Assembly (NCBI GenBank): GCA_910587255.1
Contig: CAJUKT010000088.1
Span: forward strand, 1-64,000
Length of the DNA stretch: 64,000 bases
DNA from: an uncultured Oscillospiraceae bacterium
GTDB taxonomy: Bacteria > Bacillota > Clostridia > Oscillospirales > Oscillospiraceae
Direction of reading: 5' to 3'
This document shows, piece after piece, positions 52,256 through 60,954 of the stretch; within the stretch, counting starts at the first letter, position 1; each line of letters starts with the position of its first letter. Made by a program: the position numbers and the translations under genes. Below the pieces are notes generated by a model that worked only from the letters and a program-made list of their open reading frames with translations, was not told where the DNA came from and searched no databases.

Positions 52256-53101
52256 ATGGACTACGGCGCCATCCCAAACGCTCAGATCAGCGCATTCAAA
52301 CGTCATCTGCAATCGGAGGAGCGTGTGCCCGCCACCATCAGGAAATACCTGCGGGACATCCGAAGCTTCGTGGCCTGGCTGGGGGCCCGGCCCCTGGGCA
52401 AGGACGCGGCGGCCGGCTGGAAGGAATACCTGCGCGCCTCGCAGCTGTGCCCGGAGACCGTCAACTCCAAGCTGTCGGCCCTGAATAAATTTTTCAGGTT
52501 TCTGAGACGGCAGGAGTGCTGCGTAAAATACCTGCGCATCCAGCGCAGGCTGTTCCGCAGGAGGGAGAGGGAGATGAGCAGGGCAGACTACACCCGCCTG
52601 CTGGAGGCCGCCAAGGACATGGGGAAGACCCGGCTGGCCCTTCTGATGGAGACCATCTGCGCCACCGGCATACGGGTGTCGGAGGTCAGGTACATTACGG
52701 TGGAGGCCGCCGGGGCGGGGCGGGCCGAAATCAGCCTGAAGGGTAAGATCCGCACCATCCTGATCCCCGGGAAGCTGTGCCGGAAGCTGCAAAAATACGC
52801 CCGAAAACAAAAAATCGCCTCCGGCGAGATCTTTCTCACCAGAAACGGAAAGGGCCTGTCCCGCAGGCAGATCTGGGCGGAGATGAAGGGAATCTGCAAA
52901 AAAGCGGACGTAGCCCCCACCAAGGTGTTTCCCCACAACCTGCGCCATCTCTTTGCCCAGGCTTTTTACCAGGTGTGCCGGGATGTGGTCAAGCTGGCGG
53001 ATGTCCTGGGGCACAGCTCCATTGAGACCACCCGGATCTACCTGCTCTCCACCGGCACGGAGCACGCCCGGCAGCTGGACCGGCTGGGGCTGGTCACCTG
53101 A
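52256..53101 (+). CDS. Tyrosine recombinase, probable invertase of the adjacent promoter segment
   Basis: A 281-residue XerC/D-type recombinase with all catalytic residues: Arg in ATGIRVSEV, Lys in LKGKIRTI, HNLRH box, LGHSS, and the nucleophile Tyr in TTRIYL. ATG 52256 (MDYGAIPNAQ) is preferred; the longer open frame upstream reads through the 52070-52148 hairpin and a likely ribosome site AGGGAG. The stop lies eight bases before a pair of inverted repeats that enclose a promoter, which is the usual layout of a phase-variation switch. Confidence 0.9.
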   Translation: MDYGAIPNAQISAFKRHLQSEERVPATIRKYLRDIRSFVAWLGARPLGKDAAAGWKEYLRASQLCPETVNSKLSALNKFFRFLRRQECCVKYLRIQRRLFRRREREMSRADYTRLLEAAKDMGKTRLALLMETICATGIRVSEVRYITVEAAGAGRAEISLKGKIRTILIPGKLCRKLQKYARKQKIASGEIFLTRNGKGLSRRQIWAEMKGICKKADVAPTKVFPHNLRHLFAQAFYQVCRDVVKLADVLGHSSIETTRIYLLSTGTEHARQLDRLGLVT

Positions 53102-53186
53102 CGCAGTTTATCACAAAATCCGCAGATTGCCGCATTTCGACCGCCGGTGAAAAGATAGCTTTGGCGGTTTTCTGTGCGGCGGAATC

Positions 53187-53215
53187 ATCATAGCACAGGC
53201 GATGGCGAAACGCAA
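53187..53215 (-). promoter_or_regulatory. Promoter inside the invertible segment, minus-strand orientation
   Basis: Read on the minus strand, TTGCGT (53210-53215) and TATGAT (53187-53192) are 17 bases apart. In this orientation it transcribes back over the recombinase 3' end. After inversion it would drive the gene at 53474 with a leader of about 150 bases. Confidence 0.7.
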
Positions 53216-53247
53216 GCCTTTCCTCCAATTTTTCACATAACAAGCCA

Positions 53248-53285
53248 AGCCGGACAATGAAAAAATTTGCCCGGCTCATTTTTTT
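53248..53285 (+). terminator. Terminator inside the invertible segment
   Basis: AGCCGG...CCGGCT with a CAA/TTG extension forms a 9- to 10-bp stem around an A-rich loop, followed by seven T. It blocks transcription coming from the recombinase side toward the surface genes in the present orientation, making the OFF state tight. Confidence 0.72.
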
Positions 53286-53473
53286 GTACCCTTTTCTTCA
53301 CTCCAGCACGATGGCGCAGGGCTTTTTTCACCGTTGGAGCGGTCCAAGAAGTCAAATTTGCCGCCGCCCTCGGGACGATTTGCGGATTTTGTGATCAAGT
53401 CCTGGCGGCCGGTCTGCGCGACCGGACAAGCCGCCGGGGATCACCCGCAATACTTTAGAAAAGGGGTCTTGTT

Positions 53474-53998
53474 ATGGGTGCAAACACGAAGAAAAAACGC
53501 ATGGTTCTCATCGCTCTTGCCTGCCTGCTGCTGCTGGCCGTGGGTGGCGGGATATTTCTGATGACCCGGGAGGAGGACGCAGCGATGGACGACTCCCTGC
53601 AGCTGGATGACAACGCCACCATGGGCGTTCTCCCCGGCATCGACATGAAGGAGCGGCAGGCCCAGCTTCAGGAGCAGCTGGACGAGGGGATGATCGCCTT
53701 TTCCATCAACACCAGTCCCGTCTTTGCCACAGGCGGGTCCGAGGGGAATCTGATGCTGGAAAACCCGGCCAACAATGCCAAGCTGCTGGTGGTGGAGATC
53801 TACATAGACGCCACCCAGGAGATGGTCTACCAGTCCAAGGCGATTCCCACGGGAGCCTACATCGAAAATGCCAGGCTGGATAAGGTGCTGGAGCCGGGGG
53901 AATACCCCGCCACCGCTTATTTCAAGGCCTACCGGGAGGAGGACCACTCCTTCATCGGGCAGGCGGGCGCCGCGATCAAGATCACGGTGCTCAGCTGA
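53474..53998 (+). CDS. Membrane-anchored surface protein (174 aa)
   Basis: One N-terminal membrane helix (VLIALACLLLLAVGGGIFLM) after a basic start, then an outside domain with acidic and Gly-rich beta strands (GNLMLENPANNAKLLVVEIYID, GEYPATAYFKAYREED). No sorting motif. It is the first gene after the invertible promoter, so it is phase-variable in this model. AAGGGG lies about 11 bases before the ATG. It may be a small subunit or anchor of a surface structure with the next gene. Confidence 0.72.
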   Translation: MGANTKKKRMVLIALACLLLLAVGGGIFLMTREEDAAMDDSLQLDDNATMGVLPGIDMKERQAQLQEQLDEGMIAFSINTSPVFATGGSEGNLMLENPANNAKLLVVEIYIDATQEMVYQSKAIPTGAYIENARLDKVLEPGEYPATAYFKAYREEDHSFIGQAGAAIKITVLS

Positions 53999-54049
53999 CC
54001 ACAGCCGTACTTCGGGATGCAGGGGCTGAAAAGGAGCTGTATCCATAAA

Positions 54050-54622
54050 ATGAAACGTAAATTGTCCGCTCTTCTGGCCGCCGTTCTGGCTGCCGGCCTG
54101 TTTGTCTCCGCCGCTTACGCGTCCAGCGGCTATCAATCCGGCGATGTGCCCATCGGCTCCTCCAACGAGGTGCTGATGGTGGGCACCGTGGTGCCCAGCG
54201 TCATGTCGGTCACCATGCCCACCTATGTCCCCTTCCACGTCAGCCGCACCATTGAGGGGGATAACAAGGTGATCTCTCCCCGCATCACTGTGACCAACAA
54301 TTCCAGCGTCCCTGTGAGCTTGGACGTGGTATACACTTCGGTGGACCTGAGCAAGCTCCAGGGGGCGGTCTGGGGCACCGGCCCCAATGTGGCCCCCAAT
54401 GAGATCGCCATCGGCTTCCAGCCGGAGACGCTGGCCAACCAGATGCCCACCACCCTGGGCCGGACCACCTGGCTCCAGGCCAACATCCAGGATAACCTCA
54501 GCGTCCTGTCGCTGAACGCCTACGGCAGCAGCAGCATGTACGTGGTAGGCACCCTGGGCGACGACGTACCGGAGAACAATTCCTTCTCCGTCATCCCCAC
54601 CTTTGTGGTGCGCCAGGCGTGA
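54050..54622 (+). CDS. Secreted beta-rich surface protein (190 aa)
   Basis: A cleavable signal peptide (MKRKLSALLAAVLAAGLFVSAAYA) is followed by a beta-rich protein with PTYVPFHVSRTIEGDN and TVTNNSSVPVSLDVVY, a pattern like WxL or adhesin-type surface proteins; it does not contain clear WxL motifs. ATG 54050 has AAGGAG 13 bases upstream, rather far. It ends just before a bidirectional terminator. It forms a short operon with the 174-residue gene under the phase switch. Confidence 0.72.
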   Translation: MKRKLSALLAAVLAAGLFVSAAYASSGYQSGDVPIGSSNEVLMVGTVVPSVMSVTMPTYVPFHVSRTIEGDNKVISPRITVTNNSSVPVSLDVVYTSVDLSKLQGAVWGTGPNVAPNEIAIGFQPETLANQMPTTLGRTTWLQANIQDNLSVLSLNAYGSSSMYVVGTLGDDVPENNSFSVIPTFVVRQA

Positions 54623-54686
54623 TATTCCGCAAAAGCTAAAATAATAACCGAATAAAATACGCCCCTGTATCTGCGAATGCAGGCAA

Positions 54687-54719
54687 GTGGCCGGGAGGAC
54701 ATTCCTCCCGGCCACTTTG
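54687..54719 (+). terminator. Bidirectional terminator between the surface genes and epsG
   Basis: GTGGCCGGGAGG pairs perfectly with CCTCCCGGCCAC around ACATT and is followed by TTT. It serves convergent genes on both strands. Confidence 0.82.
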
Positions 54720-54724
54720 AACGT

Positions 54725-55777
54725 TCAGGGGGCGAGCGCCCGCGTCCAGACGCCGTGATAGGGGTAGACGCCGTGGAAGCCCTGGCTGGCGGCGAACAGG
54801 AAATAGGCCAGGGCGGCGGCGATGAGCACGCCCGTCCTCACTGCGGATGGGACGCGCCTGCACGGCGCCAGGGCGGCGGCAGGCAGGGCCAGCAGGGAGA
54901 ACATCGCCACATAGATGGACAGGCGCTCCAAAATAAAATGGCGGGTGATAAACAGCTGGAGCAGGAGGGCGTAAAACACGCTGTTGGCCAGGACGGGGGA
55001 GGATTGCTCCCAGGCGGTCTGGCGGAGCAGCGGGATGATGAAAAGGAAGCAGCCCAGCGGCATCAGAAGGTAGAGAAAGCTGTTGCCCTGCCAGTATTTT
55101 TCCGTGAGATAGTGCTGATATTTCGGCACGATGGAAAGGGCAATGCCGATCAGCGGGTCCATCAGGAAATAGGCGGCCCCGGCGGAGCAGGCGGCCAGGC
55201 CGTAGTGGAGCTTGGTTGGCGGCAGGGTGAGCATAACGCAGAGCGGGAGCATGATCAGGGCCGTGCGGTGGAAGCAGGCGGCCAGAAGCACAACCCCGCA
55301 GGCGGGAAGGAACCGGCGGGATTTCAAAAAGGGGTAAGCCCACAAAACGATGGCGGCGGCCAGAGCCTGGCGCAGAAAATTCATGCTCAGGGCAAAGTGC
55401 TGCAGGGTGATAAACAGGAAAACGCTCAGCCAGGGGGCGGGCGAATAGCGGCCGATCCAGGTAAACACCAGGACGGTGAGCAAGAGGTGGAACACGAACA
55501 GAAAGGCACGGTAGTCGTTCCACAGCAGGGAGACCGCCAGGTTCAGAAGGAGATAGCCCGGCTCCGACCAGCCCGCGCCGTCCAGCCCGGAGGCGGCGAT
55601 GGAGTGAAAGGCCGACTCATAAAAGCGGTAGTCAAAGCCGGTGACGTATCGAAGGGAGGCCAGCAGCCAGCAGGCCAGGCCCATCACGAGCAAATACCCC
55701 CATTTGCAGTTGGACCGCTGAAGCGGCGGCGGCGCGCCGCAAAGGCTCGCGCCAATCAGCAGATAATATGGTAGCAC
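54725..55777 (-). CDS. epsG: EpsG-family polysaccharide membrane protein
   Basis: A 350-residue protein on the minus strand with about ten membrane helices and the EpsG layout, including FDYRFYESAFHSI near residue 50 and FHRTALIMLPL. EpsG/Wzy-like proteins polymerise exported sugar chains. I use GTG 55777 (VLPYYLLIG) with GGGGGGAC upstream; a longer start at 55792 is possible. It faces the surface genes and lies beside a divergent glycan operon on the plus strand. Confidence 0.85.
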   Translation of the reverse strand: MLPYYLLIGASLCGAPPPLQRSNCKWGYLLVMGLACWLLASLRYVTGFDYRFYESAFHSIAASGLDGAGWSEPGYLLLNLAVSLLWNDYRAFLFVFHLLLTVLVFTWIGRYSPAPWLSVFLFITLQHFALSMNFLRQALAAAIVLWAYPFLKSRRFLPACGVVLLAACFHRTALIMLPLCVMLTLPPTKLHYGLAACSAGAAYFLMDPLIGIALSIVPKYQHYLTEKYWQGNSFLYLLMPLGCFLFIIPLLRQTAWEQSSPVLANSVFYALLLQLFITRHFILERLSIYVAMFSLLALPAAALAPCRRVPSAVRTGVLIAAALAYFLFAASQGFHGVYPYHGVWTRALAP

Positions 55778-55792
55778 GGTCCGTCCCCCCAC

Positions 55793-56219
55793 ACAGAGAA
55801 TTTTGCGCCTGTTTCTTTTCCTTCATTATGTCACACGGGCGGCGGGAGCGCAAGAGCCAATTGCAGAGGATGACGGCCGGACAAGCGGGGTGGAGTGCGT
55901 CCGGCGCATGGACAGGCTGAGTTTGTTTGCCGCCAGAATATCACGAAATAAATAGTTAGAAATTTACCGCAAAAAAACGGGCACCTTTCGGCAAAAGAAG
56001 CCGGACCATCGGCTCAGATTCTAGAAAATGGCATAAAGAAATAAGCTGATTTTTCAATCAGCTGTATTCTCATGACCATTTTGGTCAAAATAGAGATTGC
56101 AATCTGTTCATGCCTGTAGTAAAATAAAGTGGCGTATGGAGAGTTTGTTGAATCTCTGTTTCATTTTCACGCGGTATATTACAAAATGATCATTCTGTGA
56201 TAAGGGTTGGGAGTGAGCT
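55793..56219. promoter_or_regulatory. Regulatory region before the glycan operon with several palindromes
   Basis: A 427-base gap, AT-rich toward its end. It holds an 8-bp stem AGCTGATT/AATCAGCT (56044-56063), TGACCA/TGGTCA (56073-56087), the perfect palindrome AGATTGCAATCT (56092-56103) and a 26-base near-palindrome at 56177-56202 with half-sites ATTACAAAAT and ATTCTGTGAT around GATC. Each half-site matches the arm of the inversion repeat (ATCACAAAAT) at 9 of 10 bases. A promoter must lie here but no clear box pair was found. Confidence 0.55.
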
Positions 56220-57104
56220 ATGCGGGGACGGGTACAGTGGAGCGGGCCGGTGGGGACGCCGCGCAAAAGCGTCAAAACAATTGAAATGAGAATACCGCGC
56301 AATTCGAAGGCGGCGCCCCTGACGCCGGAGACAATGGACGGCTATTTGGAGCACCTGAGGACAAAGGGGCGGGCCCCGGGGACGATAGACAGCTACCGGC
56401 GGAAGCTGAAGCGGCTGTACCGGGAGCTGCCGGAGGACGGGAAGGTGATCCGACAGGGGACGCTGCGGCAGTGGCGGGAAAAGCTGGCGCAGGACGGGTG
56501 CACCCCGGCGGCGATCAACCAGTTTATGGTGGCGGCAAACGGGTATCTGGAGTATATGGGGGCGCGGGAGTTCCAGGTGGTGGACAAGCTGGACGCGGTG
56601 GCCGACCCGCAGCCGGAATTGACGCGGAGCGAATACCTGCGGCTGCTGTCCACGGCGCGGTCGCTGGAGCGGGAGCAGGTGTACCTGCTGGTGAAGCTGT
56701 TTGGGAACACGGACCTGCCGGTGCAGGAGCTGGAGAACGTGACGGTGGGGGCGGTGCAGGCGGGTATGCTGAGCGTGAGCTACAACTGCTCGAAGGAGAT
56801 CATCCGCTTTCCGGCGCCGCTGTGCCGGGAGCTGCTGGATTACGCGAAGCGCAGGGGGATTGTAAGCGGGCCGGTTTTTCTCACCCGGAACGGGCGGCCC
56901 ATCGACCGCACCAACGTGACAGTATCCATCCGGCGGCTGTGCCGGGCGGCCCAGCTGCCGGAGGAAAAGGGCAGCCCCCGCTGCCTGCGCAAGCTGTACC
57001 AGGCCACCCGGGAGGGCATTGAGCGCAACATCGCGCTACTGGTGGAGCAGGCCCAGGACAGGATGATGGAGGAGGAGCAGCTGTCCGTGGGGTGGGAAAA
57101 ATAG
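56220..57104 (+). CDS. Catalytically dead tyrosine-recombinase paralog
   Basis: A 294-residue protein with the two-domain shape of the recombinase at 52256. The core-binding domain (GYLEHLRTKGRAPGTIDSYRRKL) is normal, but the active site is gone: NTDLPVQEL replaces TGIRVSEV, PRCLRKLY replaces PHNLRH, and the last segment (LVEQAQDRMMEEEQ) has neither the His nor the Tyr. Sites such as FLTRNGRPIDRTNV match FLTRNGKGLSRRQI in the active paralog. It may bind DNA as a regulator of the glycan operon that follows. GGGAG lies before the ATG. Confidence 0.82.
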   Translation: MRGRVQWSGPVGTPRKSVKTIEMRIPRNSKAAPLTPETMDGYLEHLRTKGRAPGTIDSYRRKLKRLYRELPEDGKVIRQGTLRQWREKLAQDGCTPAAINQFMVAANGYLEYMGAREFQVVDKLDAVADPQPELTRSEYLRLLSTARSLEREQVYLLVKLFGNTDLPVQELENVTVGAVQAGMLSVSYNCSKEIIRFPAPLCRELLDYAKRRGIVSGPVFLTRNGRPIDRTNVTVSIRRLCRAAQLPEEKGSPRCLRKLYQATREGIERNIALLVEQAQDRMMEEEQLSVGWEK

Positions 57105-57183
57105 GCTGAAGGAGAATGGCCCGGGACCGCGCGGCGGCCTTGGGGCGGGCGGAAGGCGCCGGGGAGGGGGCTCAGGTCCGGGG

Positions 57184-58308
57184 ATGGAAAAAATAAAAGT
57201 ATGCTGTTTTTGCGAGAGATGGGAATCGGGCGGAATCGAATCCTTCCTGAGCAATGTGATCCACCGGCTGGACCTGGAAAGGGTGCAGGTGGATATCGCC
57301 GCGGCCTGCCTGGCCGGGAGCGTGTTCACCGAGCCGCTCCAACGCCTGGGGGTTCGGTTTTTCGAGCTGTCGGGCAGGCAGAGGAGCCTGGTGGAAAACC
57401 ACCGGCAGTTTCTGGCGCTGCTCCGGCGGGAGCGGTACCATGTGGTGCATCTGAACTTGTTCCAGGGGCTGGCGCTGGCCTATGCGGGGACGGCCCGGCG
57501 GGCGGGCGTGCCGGTGCGGATCGCCCACAGCCATAATACGGGGCTGCGGAAAAGCGGGACTAGGCCGCTGAAGCTGCTGGTTCACAACATGGCGAAGTAC
57601 ATATTTGCCCGGGAGGCCACCGCGTTCTGGGCCTGCTCCAGGGAAGCGGCTGGGTTCCTCTTCCCCAAGGGGGCGCTGAACAGGCGGGGCTACCGGTTTA
57701 TCCCCAATGGGATTGAGGTGGAGCGCTTCCGCTTTGACCCGGCCGTCCGGGAGCAGGTCCGGGGGGAGCTGGGGGTTGAGGGGCAGTTTGTGATCGGGCA
57801 TGTGGGACGGCTGTGCGATCAGAAGAACCAGGACTTCCTGCTGGAGGTGTTTGCCCAGGTGAAGCGCCGCAGGCCGGAGAGCCGGCTGCTGCTGGTGGGC
57901 GAGGGGGAGCTGCTGGGGCGGCTGAAGGAGAAGGCCGGGGAGCTGGGCGTTGCGGAGAGCGTCATTTTTTACGGCCCTGCCTCCCGGGTGGAGCGCCTGC
58001 TGTGGGCCATGGACGTGTTTGCCTTCCCCAGCAGGTTTGAGGGGCTGGGGATCGCCGCAGTGGAAGCGCAGGCGTCGGGGACGCCTGTGGCGGCGTCGGA
58101 GTTTGTGCCGGACGAAGCGTGCGCCGGCCCGATATTCCGCAGGCTTTCCCTGGACGCGGGCACGTACGCGTGGGCGGACGCGCTGCTGGGCGCTTGCCGC
58201 CCGGCGGACAGGGCGTCCTGTGCGGACAGGGTGAAAGAGGCGGGGTTTGACATTTCCGGCGTGGCCCGGCAGCTGGAGGGCTGCTTTGTGAGCGGGGAAA
58301 TGCAGTAA
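57184..58308 (+). CDS. Glycosyltransferase family 4-type enzyme
   Basis: A 374-residue GT-B fold enzyme. The N-terminal half has CERWESGGIESFLSN; the C-terminal half carries the nucleotide-sugar site with GHVGRLCDQKNQDFLLE, LLLVGEGE and PSRFEGLGIAAVEAQASG (the E-x7-E-like motif). It probably adds one sugar to a lipid-linked or growing surface glycan. It starts 79 bases after the recombinase paralog, in the same operon direction. Confidence 0.87.
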   Translation: MEKIKVCCFCERWESGGIESFLSNVIHRLDLERVQVDIAAACLAGSVFTEPLQRLGVRFFELSGRQRSLVENHRQFLALLRRERYHVVHLNLFQGLALAYAGTARRAGVPVRIAHSHNTGLRKSGTRPLKLLVHNMAKYIFAREATAFWACSREAAGFLFPKGALNRRGYRFIPNGIEVERFRFDPAVREQVRGELGVEGQFVIGHVGRLCDQKNQDFLLEVFAQVKRRRPESRLLLVGEGELLGRLKEKAGELGVAESVIFYGPASRVERLLWAMDVFAFPSRFEGLGIAAVEAQASGTPVAASEFVPDEACAGPIFRRLSLDAGTYAWADALLGACRPADRASCADRVKEAGFDISGVARQLEGCFVSGEMQ

Positions 58309-58331
58309 ATAAAGAGGACGAGGGGAAAGGT

Positions 58332-58874
58332 ATGTCAAAACATCTGAAGCAGGTTAAGCGCCAGCTGTACAGGAACTTGATTTCGGCTTACCGCGGCTGG
58401 TGGGAATGGCACAAGATTGTCAAAGGCAAAGGGGTCGGGGACAATACCGCAGTGGTGCTGCTGCCCTCATGCGAGCGCGAGATCAACCACCTGGCGCTGC
58501 TGTACCTGGACAGTATGCTGAGCAGGCGCAAGTACAAAAACGCGGTTATCCTGACGCATGATCCGGCGGTGAAAAAGTGCGCGCAGCTGTTCTCGCCGAA
58601 CATACTGCGGGTGGTGTCCTTCAGCCGGAAAAAGGCGGAGCACCTGATGCAGTTTTACTGCTTATATGAGTTTGACAAGCGGTTTATTTGCGCCTCTCTG
58701 GATGAGCCCAACGGCCGGAATGGTTCGGCGTTGATCGGCAAGCGGGGGACGACGGTGGAGGAAATTTTTGTGATCGGCGTTTACCGCGTCTATCCGTTCC
58801 AGCGGCCGGAGGCCCCTGCCTATGAGGGGACGGATTCCGGCATCAAACTGTTTTTGGAGGGACGGCCCGAATGA
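58332..58874 (+). CDS. Conserved-looking protein of the glycan operon (180 aa)
   Basis: A 180-residue cytoplasmic protein (MSKHLKQVKRQLYRNLISAYRG...). It has a strand-helix-strand pattern (NTAVVLLPSCEREINHLALLYLD, AVILTHDPAVKK) like a Rossmann-type fold, but no motif identifies a function. Its stop overlaps the next start as ATGA. Placement between a glycosyltransferase and a nucleotidyltransferase suggests a role in sugar assembly. Confidence 0.65.
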   Translation: MSKHLKQVKRQLYRNLISAYRGWWEWHKIVKGKGVGDNTAVVLLPSCEREINHLALLYLDSMLSRRKYKNAVILTHDPAVKKCAQLFSPNILRVVSFSRKKAEHLMQFYCLYEFDKRFICASLDEPNGRNGSALIGKRGTTVEEIFVIGVYRVYPFQRPEAPAYEGTDSGIKLFLEGRPE

Positions 58875-60373
58875 TTCCAAAGTATATCATTGTGCAGGCG
58901 GGCGGAAAGGGAACCCGCCTGGGGCACTTGACCAGAAATAAGCCGAAGGCGCTGGTGCCCGTAGACAATCTGCCCATGCTGTTCCACCTGTTCAGAAAGT
59001 ACCCGGACAGCAGGTATATTGTCATCGGCGACTATAAATTCGATGTGCTGGAGCGCTATCTGGCGGAGTTTGCGCCGGTGGAGTACCAGCTGGTGTGCGC
59101 CAGCGGCAGCACGGGCACCTGCGCCGGACTGCGGCAGGCCCTTGACCGGGTTCCGGCGGCAGAGCCCTTCCTGCTGATTTGGTCGGATCTGATCCTGCCG
59201 GCGGAGTTTTCACTGCCGGACGAACCGGGCAATTACATAGGCATTGCCAAGGACTTCCCATGCCGCTGGAAGTATGAGGACGGCGCGTTCACGCAGGAGC
59301 GCTCGGATACGTTTGGCGTGGCGGGCGTCTTCTACTTCCGGGACAGGGCGTGCCTGGAGGATGTGCCCGCGCAGGGGGAATTTGTGCGGTGGCTGTCTGG
59401 CCAAGGGCAGCATTTTCACAGCCTCCCGCTGCGCCGTGTGAAGGAATACGGCCTTTTGGAGGAGTATGAAAAGCTGGAGACGGCCCGGTGCCGTCCCTTT
59501 AACCGCATCTATGAGGAGGACGGGCTCTTTGTAAAGGAGGCCCTTGACGCCCAAGGGGAGCAGCTGGCCCGCCGGGAGGCCGCGTGGTACCGGCGTGTGG
59601 CGGGCCAGGGGTTTGACAGCATCCCGCATGTGGCGTCCTACCAGCCGCTGAAAATGGAGTATATCCACGGGAAGCCTGTCTATGAGTACAAGGGCTTGTC
59701 AAAAGCGGAGAGGCTGGACATTTTGCGGCGCATTATAGAGTGCCTCAAGTCGGTGCAGGGGCTGGAGCAGGCGCCGGCCGACAGGTCCAGCTGCTGGGAT
59801 GCGTATGTTGGGAAGACCTTCCAGCGGCTGGAAAAGGTGGAAAAGCTGGCGCCCTTTGCTGCGGATGAAATAATTACCATCAACGGGCGCCGGTGCAGGA
59901 ACATATTTGGCCGCAAGCAGGAGCTGGAATCGGCGCTGGAGGAGTACACTCCGGCGGTTTTCAAGCTGATCCATGGGGACTGTACGTTTTCCAACACCAT
60001 GCTGCGCGAGGACGGCTCCCCGGTGCTGATCGACCCAAGGGGTTACTTCGGGAAAACCGAACTTTACGGCGACCCGGCCTATGACTGGGCCAAGCTGTAC
60101 TATTCCATTGTGGGGAACTATGACCAGTTCAACCGAAAGCGGTTTGAGCTTGAAATCAAAGAGGACGGGGTTAAGCTGCAAATTGAGTCCAATGGGTGGG
60201 AGGACCTGGAGGAGGAATTTTTCGGGCTGCTCCAGGGCGAGGTGACGCGGCGGCAGATCAAGCTGCTGCACGCGATTATTTGGCTGTCCCTGACCACCTA
60301 TGCCTGGGAGAACTATGACTCCATCTGCGGTGCATTTTACAATGGCCTTTACTATCTGGAGGAAGCGCTATGA
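58871..60373 (+). CDS. Nucleotidyltransferase-phosphotransferase fusion
   Basis: A 500-residue two-domain enzyme. Residues 1-225 are a sugar-1-phosphate nucleotidyltransferase (QAGGKGTRLGHLTRNKPKAL). Residues 240-490 are an APH/choline-kinase-like domain with the catalytic and metal motifs IHGDCTFSNTML and VLIDPRGYFG. The fusion suggests that one protein both phosphorylates and activates a sugar or alcohol such as choline. It overlaps the next gene by ATGA, forming a tight operon with the SIS isomerase and HAD phosphatase. Confidence 0.82.
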   Translation: MIPKYIIVQAGGKGTRLGHLTRNKPKALVPVDNLPMLFHLFRKYPDSRYIVIGDYKFDVLERYLAEFAPVEYQLVCASGSTGTCAGLRQALDRVPAAEPFLLIWSDLILPAEFSLPDEPGNYIGIAKDFPCRWKYEDGAFTQERSDTFGVAGVFYFRDRACLEDVPAQGEFVRWLSGQGQHFHSLPLRRVKEYGLLEEYEKLETARCRPFNRIYEEDGLFVKEALDAQGEQLARREAAWYRRVAGQGFDSIPHVASYQPLKMEYIHGKPVYEYKGLSKAERLDILRRIIECLKSVQGLEQAPADRSSCWDAYVGKTFQRLEKVEKLAPFAADEIITINGRRCRNIFGRKQELESALEEYTPAVFKLIHGDCTFSNTMLREDGSPVLIDPRGYFGKTELYGDPAYDWAKLYYSIVGNYDQFNRKRFELEIKEDGVKLQIESNGWEDLEEEFFGLLQGEVTRRQIKLLHAIIWLSLTTYAWENYDSICGAFYNGLYYLEEAL

Positions 60374-60954
60374 ATACATATTTTAATGAGACGATGCGGA
60401 TTCTCAGCCAGTCCGTGGAATCAATGGATATGGAGACGTTCGGGCGGCTGGCGGATGAGTGCTGCGGGGCGCTGGAGCGGGGCAGCAAAATCATTGTGAG
60501 CGGGCTGGGCAAGAATGTGCCCGTGTGCGACAAGTTTGTGGGCACGATGAATTCGCTGGGGATGAGGGCGGACTTCATGAACACCAACAGCGCTGTCCAT
60601 GGGGACCTGGGCATGGTGCGCGAGGGCGACCTTGTCATCATTCTCACCAAAAGCGGCGAAACGGTGGAATCGGTTTATCTGACCCAGCTGCTGAAGGCCC
60701 GCGGGGCGGATATGTGGCTGCTGTCGTTCCGGGAAAAGAGCACGCTGACGCGGGAGATCCCCAAGCATCTGATTTTGAATCTGGAGCATGAGGGGGACAT
60801 GTGGAATATCGTGCCGAGCAACTCCACCACGGTGAACCTGATTGTGCTCCAGGGGCTGGCCATTTCCCTGGCGCAGCGGATGGGGATCACGCTGGACCGG
60901 TTCAAGCAAAACCACCCGGGCGGCTTTATAGGGGAGCAGTTAAAAAATGCGTGA
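60370..60954 (+). CDS. SIS-domain sugar isomerase-like protein
   Basis: A 194-residue SIS-domain protein with the phosphosugar site: SGLGKNVPVC, TNSAVHGDLGMV and ILTKSGETVESVY. It resembles arabinose-5-phosphate isomerases (KpsF/GutQ) and sedoheptulose-7-phosphate isomerases but has no CBS domains. It likely interconverts a ketose and aldose phosphate for the activated sugar. Its stop overlaps the HAD gene. Confidence 0.82.
   Translation: MNTYFNETMRILSQSVESMDMETFGRLADECCGALERGSKIIVSGLGKNVPVCDKFVGTMNSLGMRADFMNTNSAVHGDLGMVREGDLVIILTKSGETVESVYLTQLLKARGADMWLLSFREKSTLTREIPKHLILNLEHEGDMWNIVPSNSTTVNLIVLQGLAISLAQRMGITLDRFKQNHPGGFIGEQLKNA

Larger units (their letters stand above)
53110..53395. other. 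Candidate invertible DNA segment (phase switch)
   Basis: ATCACAAAATCCGCA at 53110-53124 and its exact reverse complement at 53381-53395 border 256 bases. Including flanks, 17 of 18 positions agree. Inside are a strong minus-strand promoter (53187-53215) and a plus-strand terminator (53248-53285). With the segment as shown, the promoter points away from the surface-protein genes; after inversion its -10 box would lie near 53313-53318 pointing at them. The recombinase gene is directly upstream. Inversion itself is inferred. Confidence 0.72.

Noticed and set aside
53351..53362. A second, weaker inverted repeat (GTCAAATTTGCC) matching 52141-52152
   Set aside because: Only 11 of 12 positions match and the recombinase gene would be inverted as well; the 15-bp pair is a far better candidate.
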